Shown here: piece by piece, positions 36,658 to 45,086 of the stretch | How the letters are laid out: each line of letters begins with the position of its first letter | Numbering within the stretch: the stretch's first letter is position 1 | Made by a program: the position numbers and the translations under genes | The notes under the pieces: generated by a model | What the model saw: only the letters and a program-made list of their open reading frames with translations | Database searches by the model: none | Told to the model about the DNA's origin: nothing | Assembly (NCBI GenBank): GCA_023441105.1 | Contig: JAEZQX010000438.1 | Span: forward strand, 1-64,000 | DNA length: 64,000 nt | From: Pseudomonadota bacterium | Lineage (GTDB): Bacteria; Pseudomonadota; Gammaproteobacteria; Burkholderiales; Burkholderiaceae | Direction of reading: 5' to 3'

Positions 36658-36682
36658 GAATTCTCCTCCGCACTTCCGCATT

Positions 36683-36698
36683 GGTTGTAAGAACAACC
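36683..36698. promoter_or_regulatory. Inverted repeat upstream of the TauD gene
   Basis: GGTTGT-AAGA-ACAACC, 6-bp arms around four bases, 26 bp before the TTG start, in the gap after the enolase-superfamily gene. The shape resembles GntR/MarR-type operators; it could also be a weak hairpin. Confidence 0.4.
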
Positions 36699-36751
36699 TT
36701 TAGGCGGCGAAGTCTAGGGGCCAGTCTGGACGGTGTCAACTGGGAGACTGC

Positions 36752-37927
36752 TCAGGCAGAAACGTGCCAGGGCCCGCCATTGGGGCAGCGGCCGGCGGCA
36801 TGGCGCGCCACCGCCGCCTCGTCGAACTCGAACCCCAGTCCGGCGGCTGCCGGGAGTGAGACGCGCCCGTCCGAGAAGGCCAGCTCGCCGGTGATGAGTC
36901 GACCGAAGTTCATCACGCGCTCGCCCGGCATGAACTCGAGCCATCCTTCAGATCCGATGGCGCCGAGCAGATGCACGTGCAGGTCGTGATAGGCATGGGG
37001 GCAGACGAGGACGTTCCGGTTGGCAGCCATGGCCGCGATCCTCATCCACGGCGTGATACCGCCGCAGACGGTCGCATCGGGCTGGATGATGGCTGCAGCG
37101 CCGGCCCGCAGGATCTCCTTGAACCGGAGCGGATTGGCCTCGTTCTCCCCCGTTGCGACTCGGATGCCCGACGTCGCCGCTAGCTGCCGCAGCGCATCGA
37201 TGTCGTCCTCGACGAATGGCTCCTCGATCCAGAACGGGTTCAGCCCTTCCAGGGGCCGCAGGTAGCGCATCGCCGCCTCGACATCGGGCCACGCGTTGTT
37301 CGCATCCAATAACAGGTCGGCATCCGGGCCGATCTCGCGGCGGGCCGCCTCGACCCTCCGTTGCTCGGCCTCGGGCGTGAGCTTTCCGGTCTTGATCTTG
37401 ATCGCCCGGAATCCCAGCTCGCGCAGCTCCTGCAGCTCCGCTACCAGCTCGGGAATCCCCTTGTTGGCCCCGTAGTACCCGCCCGCAGCATACGCATCAA
37501 CGGCGGCGCGGTCTCCTCCGCCAAGCTGGCGATAGAGCGGCAGGCCGTTGCGGCGCGCCTTCAGGTCCCACAGTGCGATGTCAATCAGGCCCATGGCGCG
37601 ATGCACCGCCCCCGCTCTGCCATGCAGCTGAGTGGCCATCGCCATCCGAGCCCACAGGATCTCGACGGCCGAGGTCTCCTGGCCGAGCACGACCGGTGCA
37701 AGCAGTTCGGCAATCGCGGTTGCGACCAGGCTCACAGGGCGATTGCCGAGGAAGCAGTAGCCAAGGCCGACGCCCCCATCGGAATCGTGTACCTTCAACA
37801 GGCCAAAGCAACGGGTCGCTACGTCGCCGGTCGCGAATCCGATCGGTTCATCGAGCGGCACCGCAACCGCGCAGTAGGAGAGTCTTTCGATCCGGATCAT
37901 CGCGCGTTCCGAAGGAACGTTCGCCAT
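36752..37927 (-). CDS. Enolase-superfamily dehydratase/racemase, mandelate racemase subgroup
   Basis: A 391-residue enzyme with a capping domain and a barrel. Active-site residues line up with mandelate racemase: K177 and K179 (IKIKTG), metal ligands D208 (LLLDANNAW), E235 (WIEEP) and E261 (ATGENE), and H311 (CPHAYHD). These abstract a proton next to a carboxylate, as in sugar-acid dehydration or racemisation. Sits between Bug and TauD genes. Starts 4 bp after the Bug gene ends. Confidence 0.9.
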   Translation of the reverse strand: MANVPSERAMIRIERLSYCAVAVPLDEPIGFATGDVATRCFGLLKVHDSDGGVGLGYCFLGNRPVSLVATAIAELLAPVVLGQETSAVEILWARMAMATQLHGRAGAVHRAMGLIDIALWDLKARRNGLPLYRQLGGGDRAAVDAYAAGGYYGANKGIPELVAELQELRELGFRAIKIKTGKLTPEAEQRRVEAARREIGPDADLLLDANNAWPDVEAAMRYLRPLEGLNPFWIEEPFVEDDIDALRQLAATSGIRVATGENEANPLRFKEILRAGAAAIIQPDATVCGGITPWMRIAAMAANRNVLVCPHAYHDLHVHLLGAIGSEGWLEFMPGERVMNFGRLITGELAFSDGRVSLPAAAGLGFEFDEAAVARHAAGRCPNGGPWHVSA

Positions 37928-37931
37928 CTGC

Positions 37932-38918
37932 CTAGTCGACGGTCGCCCCGGATCGCTCGATCACCTGACGCCACTTGGCGATCTCGGTCTGCATGAAGGC
38001 GGTCAGCGCTTCAGGCCCTTTGCCGACCGGTTCGAGACCCATCGTCAAGAAGCGCGACCGAATCTCGGGCGCCGCCAGGACTTCGCCGATCTTCGCGTTC
38101 AGCTTGTCGATGATCGGCCGTGGCGTTCCTGCCGGAGCGAAAACGGCGTACCAGCCGATGATCTCGTAGCCGGGAATGCCGGATTCGGAAACGGTCGGCA
38201 CGTCCGGCATCACCGGGCTGCGAGTCGAAGACGTGACCGCGAGCGCCCGCGTTCGGCCGGACTGCACGTTCTGCGCGGCGAGAACGATAGGGTCGAGGTA
38301 GACCTGCACCTGGCCGCCCATCAGGTCGGTCAGGGCCTGGCCGCCGCCTTTGTAGGGAACATGGAGCAGATCGATTCCTGCCATCGACTTCAGCAGCTCG
38401 ACGCCGAGATGAGACGGTGCACCCGTTCCGCCTGATGCGTAGCTGAGCTTGCCCGGCTCGGCCTTCGCGAGCGCGACGAGTTCGGCCACGGTTTTTGCCG
38501 GTAGCGATGGCGTCACCTCGAGGATATAGGGCGTGTTGGCGACCCAGCTGACCGGCTCGAAGTCCTTCAACGGATCGTAGCCGGCGTTCCGGTACAGGCT
38601 TGGATTGGTCGCGAAGCTGCTCGCGACGATATGGATGGTGTAGCCGTCGGCCGGGGCTCGGGCGGTCATCTGGGCGGCGAGGTTGCCGCCCGCCCCGGGA
38701 CGGTTCTCGATCAGCACCGGCTGGCCTAGCGCCTCCGAAAGCTTCTGGCCGAAGACACGCGCTACGGAGTCCGTTCCGCCTCCAGCCGCAAAACCGACCA
38801 GCATGCGGACCGGTTTCGAAGGGTACTCCTGGGCCAGGGCAGGAGCGCCGAGTGCAAGCGCTGCGGCAAGGGTGAAAGCGGCGAGGATCTCCGGAACGAG
38901 ACGATGCGATCGATTCAC
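37932..38918 (-). CDS. Bug-family (TTT) periplasmic binding protein
   Basis: A 328-residue protein; GTG start at 38918 with AAGGG upstream. Signal peptide ends near APALAQ, then YPSKPVRMLVGFAAGGGTDS, IENRPGAGGNLAAQ, NAGYDPLKDFEPVSW and HVPYKGGGQALTDLMGG. First gene of the minus-strand catabolic operon; lies 153 bp downstream of the TIR-NB-ARC-WD40 gene, which may or may not read through. Confidence 0.9.
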   Translation of the reverse strand: MNRSHRLVPEILAAFTLAAALALGAPALAQEYPSKPVRMLVGFAAGGGTDSVARVFGQKLSEALGQPVLIENRPGAGGNLAAQMTARAPADGYTIHIVASSFATNPSLYRNAGYDPLKDFEPVSWVANTPYILEVTPSLPAKTVAELVALAKAEPGKLSYASGGTGAPSHLGVELLKSMAGIDLLHVPYKGGGQALTDLMGGQVQVYLDPIVLAAQNVQSGRTRALAVTSSTRSPVMPDVPTVSESGIPGYEIIGWYAVFAPAGTPRPIIDKLNAKIGEVLAAPEIRSRFLTMGLEPVGKGPEALTAFMQTEIAKWRQVIERSGATVD

Positions 38919-39071
38919 GTCGGGCCCTTGGTGCGGTTGGATTGAGGCAGCAGATCACCGGCAAGATGCGCCGGACCTGGCGGGAGATGGTAATGAATGT
39001 GAGCGCCAGGCGATACATCTTTGCGAGGAAGATCGAGCGGCCGCCTGCAGGCAGGGCGGCAGACGATGCAG

Positions 39072-42000
39072 TCATTGTCCTGGTGAGGGTCCAGTCGATG
39101 TGGGGCCGGAAGAGCTGCCATCGTCTGCCTCGAGCCGGAGAAAATGAGCACAGCCGAGCGCATCGCCGGCAACGATCAGGCGCCCGTCGGCGCTCGCAGC
39201 AGCGCCCGTCACGACGGAATCGCATTCGAAGGCGGCAACTGGCGCCAGGGAAGGGTAGTGCCAGACCTTGACGTGGCGGTCATAGCCCGAAGTGACGACA
39301 AGCCCCGCGGGTTCCAGCAGTTGGATACTGCGCACGCGGCCCGCATGCGCCGCCAGGCTGGCGAGCATCCTGCATCCGGGGAAGCTCCAGATGCGCAGCG
39401 TGCCGTCTCCCCCGCCGGTCAGGAGCAGTCGTGAGTCCTGTGACAGCGTGCCGGAGGTGACGCCCTCGTTGTGTGCGGGAAGGCTTCGGAAGCATTTCGG
39501 CCGGCCGGGATCCCAGATGCTGAGCGTTCCGTCCGAGGAGCCGGTGATGGCGACTTGTCCGTGTGCGCTGACAGCGGCAAAGGTCACTGCTCGCCGATGG
39601 GCTTCCCAGCGTCGCTCGATGCGCGCGCGGTCGATGTCCCAAACCTGGGCGAAGCCATCCTGGGTACCGACGAACGTCTTGCCGGTCGCAGGAGCGATGG
39701 CGAGCGCACTGATGGCCCCGCTGGCACCCGAGAGAACCTGTGGCCGCTCGGTCTGCAACTCTCGAACATGGATCTTGCCGTCCCGCGAACCGGACACCAG
39801 GAGCTTGCGGCGCCAATCCAGAGCGATGGCGCTCACGACGTCTCGATGCCCCGCCAGCTCGTGGACGACCTCCCCCTTGCCTGGATTCCATACCCGCAGC
39901 ACGCCATCCTGGCCGGACGTCACTGCGACCGAGCCGTCCGGCGCCATCGCCACCGCATGAATCCAGCCTTCGTGCTCTTGCGTCGGCGCCCGAACCTCCC
40001 CGGCGTCCAGGCTCCATAGCCGAACGGTGCGGTCTTGTCCGCCGGAGAAGGCGGAGCGCCCGCCGGGAGGCAGTGCAAGGGCGTTGACCGAGTCCGCGTG
40101 TCCCTGCAGGATGCGATGTGGCTTGCCTGATTCCAGGTCCCAGACCCGCACCGTTCGATCGTGTGAGCCGGACAGGGCGAATCGGCCGTCCGGCGAGAAA
40201 GCCACCGCGTAGACCCGATGTGTGTGGCCGCTGAGGGTGAAGCGGATGGCGGCCCCACCCCGGTCCGGGTTCAGTTCCCACAGGCGGACGTTCGCGTCGG
40301 CGGCACCGGTGAGCGCCAGTCGTCCGTCGAAGGAGAGGGCGACGCAATAGATGACGCCTTCGTTGCTGGCATAGAGGGTTTCGATGAGGTCGCCGGTGTC
40401 CAGGTTCCACAGGCGGGCCGCCTTGTCGTAGCCGCCGGAGAGACCGGTACGACCATCTGCGGTGATCGCAACCGATGCGATCGCGGATCGATGGCCGCGG
40501 AGGGAGGGTAATGGTTCCCAGGAATCCGTTTGCCAGGCGTGAAGTGTTCCTTTCCGCGAGCCGACAAGCAGCCGGCTGGCGTCTGCGGCGACTGCCAGGG
40601 CAATCACGCCGCCGGGAATCTTCAGCTTGATGCAGGGTGCGGATCCGGAGCGGGGATCCCAGACTGCCAGACCGCGCGACCCGCCGAGCGCCAGGCACTC
40701 TCCGGGCATCGCGGCGAGAAATGCAGCTGCTCCCACGGGTGGCGCAGCCGCCGGATCGTCCGTCGCCGCTGCCGTTGATGGGGAGAAGACCTGCAGCTTC
40801 GTGCCTTCGGCGATATCCCACACGGCAAGCTTGCCATCGTCCGTCGTGGCGAAGATGCGATTGCCGCGATCGGACACTACCAGCGAGGACACTGCGCCAG
40901 GCATGTCGAGGGTGCGCACCAGCGGTCCGCCGGGTCCGCTCAAGCTCGGTAGCAGCGGTCGCAGCCATGGTTTGCGTCCAGCCGCCTGTTGCTGCAGGCT
41001 GGCCCGCAAGGAGAGCGCAGTCGTCGGCAAGCGTGCCAGGAGCTGGGCGACGAGCTGGGAAGGATCATGTGCGAGCGCGTGCGAGGCGACCTGCAGGGCA
41101 GCGGCAAGCAGGGCGGCGTCCGTGCCGGGTGAGACGTGCCGGAAGTCCTCCAGGAGGGCATAGATCCCGCATCGGTCGAGCTTTGCCTCGAGCCACGAGA
41201 CGTCGCCCAGTAGCGCGTCGACATCCTCTTGGCGGCCGGCGCCCAGGAGGTGCCGGACGACCCAGCGCCAGGCGAAAGCATGTGGCAGGCGGTGCTTGTC
41301 CCCCCAGGTGGCAAGCAGCGTCTCATGCGCCGATTGGCCGGCGCCCGGAAGACGCGTGGCGAAGTAGGCGAGCACGACGTCGTGGACCTGCACAAGCCCC
41401 AGCTTGAGGTCGAAGTCCACCAGCGACGAGTTGTCCAGGCGTGACAGCGTCTCCTCGGTATCGAAGGCGTCGAGTCCCCAGAGTTCGCCGGCAACATCGA
41501 TCGGCACATCCTCGTCCTCCGGAAAGATGGCGAGGCGGATACAACGGTCGCGGTCGTCCGCGGCGAGCTGTTCGAGTCCGAGGTCGATGGTGGACGCCAC
41601 CGCGCCGCGACGATCGCCGGCGTTCTCCCGGTCGAAGGCAACCACGCCTCGGCGATCGAGCGCCTTTCCGACGTATGCCAATGCACCGGCCAAGGTGTCG
41701 CCGCGTTCGATGCGCTGGCGCAGGGCACCGGCCGCTAGCTTGAGCAGGAGCGGCCATTCTCCGAGGCGGTGAGCGAGTTGCCTGAAGGGATCGAGCGAGG
41801 CGGGCTTTTGCGGAAGCCGTGCGATGAGCAGCGCCACCGCTTCCCCAGCTGTCATTTCGTCGACTTCGACACGCTCCGCCTCGGCCGCGACCGCGGCCTG
41901 GCGCGTGGTGACCAGGCGGGCGCAGCCCGACCCACCGCGGCAGAACGGGCCGAGGTCGGCGGGGTTCCAGACGTCGTCGATGACGATCAGGCAGTTGCGG

Positions 42001-42755
42001 TTCTGGAGCTTGTCACCGAGAGCCTGCGCCGCGTCCTCGACGCTCACGAAGGCGGGTCGCTCCCCCGTAAGCGCCGCGTAGAGGCGAGTCAGCTCACCCT
42101 GCAGGTTGGGTGACTGGCCAAGGGTGGCCCACAAGATGCCGTCGTCGAACGCCGTCAGAACGTCGTCGTCGTGCGCCATCGCGGCGGCCAGGGTCGTCTT
42201 GCCGAATCCTCCGGCGCCCGTCAAAGCCGTGGTGATCGCAATGGCATCGTGCTTGTCCTGCGTGAGCAGCAGGCGCTTGAGCGTCCCGAGTTCCTGCGCC
42301 CGGTTGATGAAGTCATTGGGCAGCGGAGGCGCCATGAATGGCACCCGTACCGGCGTTGCCCCGCGGCGCAGATGCGCGACGAACTGCTCCCACTGGACGT
42401 CCAGGTCATACCAGTGCAGCTTGCTCATCCACCGCGGTACTTCAGCGCTGGCGGGATCCAGTCCAGGTCCCTTGATCGGAAATACCGCTACCCCGCTCTG
42501 TCGCGCAGCGCGCCATTCCAGGCGAGTCACTGCCGACCGGAGGACGGCCGGCGTCATCACGACCACGAGGAACTCGACGCGCTCGAGTGCATCCTCGATC
42601 TGCCGCCACCAACCGAGGCCCCCTTCGATCTCCGGACGGTCCTGCCAAACCGGGATTTCGGGCGCACCCCGCGCCAGCCTGGCCCGCAGGTTGTCGGCAA
42701 AGCCTTGCCCGTCACTCCGGGCGTAGGAGATGAAGATCCCCGACTTGGCAGCCAT
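39072..42755 (-). CDS. TIR - NB-ARC - WD40 (14 repeats) STAND NTPase
   Basis: A 1227-residue cytoplasmic protein with the architecture of a nucleotide-sensing receptor. The N-terminal TIR domain (about 5-130) has IFISYARSDGQGFADNL and E80 in RLEW, the position of the catalytic Glu of NAD-cleaving TIRs. The NB-ARC STAND NTPase spans about 150-480, with P-loop GAGGFGKTT (180-188), Walker B CLIVIDDVW (255-263), a sensor LVTTRQ and VHD (457-459), equivalent to the MHD motif. A helical region follows, then 14 WD40-like repeats (about 620-1215), enough for two seven-bladed propellers. Bacterial proteins of this class can act in anti-phage defence by depleting NAD on ligand recognition. The ATG at 42755 begins the domain; an upstream GTG at 42782 is possible. 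Confidence 0.9.
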   Translation of the reverse strand: MAAKSGIFISYARSDGQGFADNLRARLARGAPEIPVWQDRPEIEGGLGWWRQIEDALERVEFLVVVMTPAVLRSAVTRLEWRAARQSGVAVFPIKGPGLDPASAEVPRWMSKLHWYDLDVQWEQFVAHLRRGATPVRVPFMAPPLPNDFINRAQELGTLKRLLLTQDKHDAIAITTALTGAGGFGKTTLAAAMAHDDDVLTAFDDGILWATLGQSPNLQGELTRLYAALTGERPAFVSVEDAAQALGDKLQNRNCLIVIDDVWNPADLGPFCRGGSGCARLVTTRQAAVAAEAERVEVDEMTAGEAVALLIARLPQKPASLDPFRQLAHRLGEWPLLLKLAAGALRQRIERGDTLAGALAYVGKALDRRGVVAFDRENAGDRRGAVASTIDLGLEQLAADDRDRCIRLAIFPEDEDVPIDVAGELWGLDAFDTEETLSRLDNSSLVDFDLKLGLVQVHDVVLAYFATRLPGAGQSAHETLLATWGDKHRLPHAFAWRWVVRHLLGAGRQEDVDALLGDVSWLEAKLDRCGIYALLEDFRHVSPGTDAALLAAALQVASHALAHDPSQLVAQLLARLPTTALSLRASLQQQAAGRKPWLRPLLPSLSGPGGPLVRTLDMPGAVSSLVVSDRGNRIFATTDDGKLAVWDIAEGTKLQVFSPSTAAATDDPAAAPPVGAAAFLAAMPGECLALGGSRGLAVWDPRSGSAPCIKLKIPGGVIALAVAADASRLLVGSRKGTLHAWQTDSWEPLPSLRGHRSAIASVAITADGRTGLSGGYDKAARLWNLDTGDLIETLYASNEGVIYCVALSFDGRLALTGAADANVRLWELNPDRGGAAIRFTLSGHTHRVYAVAFSPDGRFALSGSHDRTVRVWDLESGKPHRILQGHADSVNALALPPGGRSAFSGGQDRTVRLWSLDAGEVRAPTQEHEGWIHAVAMAPDGSVAVTSGQDGVLRVWNPGKGEVVHELAGHRDVVSAIALDWRRKLLVSGSRDGKIHVRELQTERPQVLSGASGAISALAIAPATGKTFVGTQDGFAQVWDIDRARIERRWEAHRRAVTFAAVSAHGQVAITGSSDGTLSIWDPGRPKCFRSLPAHNEGVTSGTLSQDSRLLLTGGGDGTLRIWSFPGCRMLASLAAHAGRVRSIQLLEPAGLVVTSGYDRHVKVWHYPSLAPVAAFECDSVVTGAAASADGRLIVAGDALGCAHFLRLEADDGSSSGPTSTGPSPGQ

Positions 42756-42826
42756 GGTTTGCGGATCCCGGCTCCGGAACACACTGCCCCCAAGAGTATC
42801 TCAACGCGCCGCGCGGGCATCCATCC

Positions 42827-42840
42827 TTGACCTGAATCAA
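42827..42840. promoter_or_regulatory. Candidate FNR/ANR box
   Basis: TTGACCTGAATCAA matches the FNR/ANR consensus TTGAT-N4-ATCAA at nine of ten half-site positions. It lies 72-85 bp upstream of the TIR-NB-ARC-WD40 start and 115 bp beyond the end of the LysR gene, so if real it should act on the TIR gene. A single match of this length can arise by chance. Confidence 0.4.
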
Positions 42841-42955
42841 CTGTTCCGGCGGGTAGTTGAGTAGCATGAGCCATCGACGTGCAGCGAGGTGATGGCACCC
42901 GGCCGCGGGACGCGCCTGCCGCTCTGCCGTCTCGCCTCTTCGAGGCGGATGAAGA

Positions 42956-43918
42956 TCAAGCGTCGCGACTTCGCCGATGCCTTGCCGCTGTCTTGTGTGC
43001 CAGCCGTCGCGTCAGCGTCGCGTTGAGGTGTGCCACGCTTTCGCGCAGCGCTTCGAGGAACGCGTGGGCTGCTTCATCGAGTGGGCGCCGCGCGGGTTCG
43101 ATGATCACCAGGTCCAGGATCATTTCCGGTTCCAGGATGGCACTGACGTGGAGCCGGGCGCCGTCGAGGTCTTCGACGAGCATGAGGCCGGGGAGGATCG
43201 CGACCCAGTCCGTCATCGCGACGTAGTCGAGGGTTCCGAACATCGAGTCCATTTCGAGGCGCCGCTCGATCGGGACTCCGGCGGATGCGAGGTATGCCTC
43301 GATGCGCGGGCCGCGCGTGTTCCGCCCGCTTGGCAGGATCAGCCGCAGGGGACCATGGTCGACCAGCCGCACCGGCCGGAGGTGCGGCAGCCCGCGCGAG
43401 GGAGAGCTGACGACGAGTTCGGGCGTCGAAGCGAAGAATCCGCTGCGGATCCCGGCGCCGTGGTCGGAGGCCGGCACGATTGCGAAGGCCAGTTCCGACG
43501 AACGGATCTGCGAGACGAGCTCGGCGCTATAGCCCTCCACGATCCTCAAGGAGACGTTCGGATGGCGAGCGACGAATGCGCGCAGGGCAGGTGCCAGCGC
43601 GCCGCGGGTCATCGTCGGCATCAGTCCGATCACGAGTTCGCCGTGCAGACTGCCGGAGTGGCCGCGGACAACGCGCTCCGTCCGCTCCTGTGTCCGGATC
43701 ATCTCGAGGCAGCCCTGATAGTAGGCCTCGCCGGCGGGCGTCGGCGCGACCGCAACCCCGCGGCGCACGAAGAGCCGGACACCGAGGCGATCCTCGATCT
43801 GCCGGATGCGCTGCGAGACGCCGGACTGCGTCATGTTCTCGCGATGGGCCGCCGCCGTGAACGAACGTTCCTCGAACGCAGCAACGAAGAGCCGGATCTC
43901 CCGCAACCCTGGTCTCAC
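42956..43918 (-). CDS. LysR-family regulator
   Basis: A 320-residue regulator with an N-terminal winged helix (REIRLFVAAFEERSFTAAA and MTQSGVSQRIRQIEDRLG) and an effector domain. Divergent from the Bug-enolase-TauD-monooxygenase operon that starts at 44073; the inverted repeat at 43939-43959 lies 20 bp upstream of its start and is the likely operator. Confidence 0.88.
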   Translation of the reverse strand: MRPGLREIRLFVAAFEERSFTAAAHRENMTQSGVSQRIRQIEDRLGVRLFVRRGVAVAPTPAGEAYYQGCLEMIRTQERTERVVRGHSGSLHGELVIGLMPTMTRGALAPALRAFVARHPNVSLRIVEGYSAELVSQIRSSELAFAIVPASDHGAGIRSGFFASTPELVVSSPSRGLPHLRPVRLVDHGPLRLILPSGRNTRGPRIEAYLASAGVPIERRLEMDSMFGTLDYVAMTDWVAILPGLMLVEDLDGARLHVSAILEPEMILDLVIIEPARRPLDEAAHAFLEALRESVAHLNATLTRRLAHKTAARHRRSRDA

Positions 43919-43938
43919 GCCGCTCCCTCCCTGTGATT

Positions 43939-43959
43939 CCCATTAGCCAGTTTAATGGG
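43939..43959. promoter_or_regulatory. LysR-type operator (T-N11-A)
   Basis: CCCATTA-N7-TAATGGG: perfect 7-bp arms, containing ATTA-N7-TAAT, which fits the T-N11-A LysR recognition pattern. It lies between the divergent LysR gene and the Bug gene in a locally AT-rich stretch. Confidence 0.65.
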
Positions 43960-44072
43960 TTTGAGAAGTACAAAGAATTTTTAGTTCTGACGCCGGTTAG
44001 GTAGGATCGCCTCCTGTTGCTGCACCTGTCCGGGCGGATGGTGCAAGAAACGCCGACTTGAATGGAGGAGAC

Positions 44073-45086
44073 ATGCCCTCGTCGAAGCAACGTCCCCCGA
44101 CGTCGACCGGACGCCGCCGGATGCTGACGACCCTGTCGCTTGCAGCGTCCATCGCGAGCATCGGACCCGCAAGAGCGCAATCGGCAACATTTCCGATCCG
44201 GCCGATACGCCTTGTGGTTCCGTTTCCCCCGGGCGGTGGCGCCGACTTCATGGGCCGCCAACTGGCGCAAAGGCTCGGAGCCCGGTTGCCGCATCCGGTC
44301 GTCGTCGACAATCGACCTGGCGCTTCCGGCATTATCGGATCGACGACGGTTGCGCACGCGGCGCCGGACGGTTACACCCTTCTTCTCGCCACGACCGGAA
44401 CCCACTCGAGCAATCCCGCGGCTTACGTCGAGCTGCCTTACCACCCGACACGCGACTACGTGCCGGTTGCGATCTTCGCCGATGCGCCGTTCATGCTCTG
44501 CATCCACGAACGGCTGCCGATCCAGAATGTCGCCGAGCTCATTGCCTACTCGAAAGCAAATCCGGAGGCGCTGACCTACGGTTCGGCCGGCACCGGCAGT
44601 TCGACGCACCTGGGTTTCGAGGCGTTGAAGGTCGCGACGGGCATCCACGCGCGCCACGTTCCGTACAAGGGCCTGCCGCCCGCGATGGCAGATACCCTGG
44701 CGGGCCACCTTTCGATGACATTCGACTCGATCCAGAGCGCGCTTCCGCAGCTGGCTGCGAAGCGCCTGCGAGTGCTCGGGGTTGGCAGCGCCAAGCGGGT
44801 TCCCGGCCTCGAGCAGGTGCCGACGCTTGCGGAATCCGTACCGGAGTTCACGCTCGGCTCGTGGTATGGAGTCCTGGCACCGTCCGGTACGCCGGCGGCG
44901 ATCGTAGAGCGGCTGAACGGCGAGATCAACGCACTGCTCGCGACGGGGGAGTTTCGCGACGTCCTCGCCGCTGCCGGGGCAACGCCGCTGATTGCGGATC
45001 CGGCGCGGACCGCGAGGTACCTGGCCGACGATATTGCCCGCTGGCGCAAGGTGGCGGTCGACCTGGACATCAAGGTCGAGAAGTGA
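44073..45086 (+). CDS. Bug-family (TTT) periplasmic binding protein
   Basis: A 337-residue protein. ATG 44073 follows GGAGGAGAC. Twin-arginine-like GRRRMLTTLSLAAS then signal cleavage near PARAQS, and family texts VVPFPPGGGADFMGRQLAQ, DNRPGASGIIGS, HVPYKGLPPAMADTLAG. First gene of the plus-strand catabolic operon; its stop overlaps the enolase start (GTGA). Confidence 0.9.
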   Translation: MPSSKQRPPTSTGRRRMLTTLSLAASIASIGPARAQSATFPIRPIRLVVPFPPGGGADFMGRQLAQRLGARLPHPVVVDNRPGASGIIGSTTVAHAAPDGYTLLLATTGTHSSNPAAYVELPYHPTRDYVPVAIFADAPFMLCIHERLPIQNVAELIAYSKANPEALTYGSAGTGSSTHLGFEALKVATGIHARHVPYKGLPPAMADTLAGHLSMTFDSIQSALPQLAAKRLRVLGVGSAKRVPGLEQVPTLAESVPEFTLGSWYGVLAPSGTPAAIVERLNGEINALLATGEFRDVLAAAGATPLIADPARTARYLADDIARWRKVAVDLDIKVEK

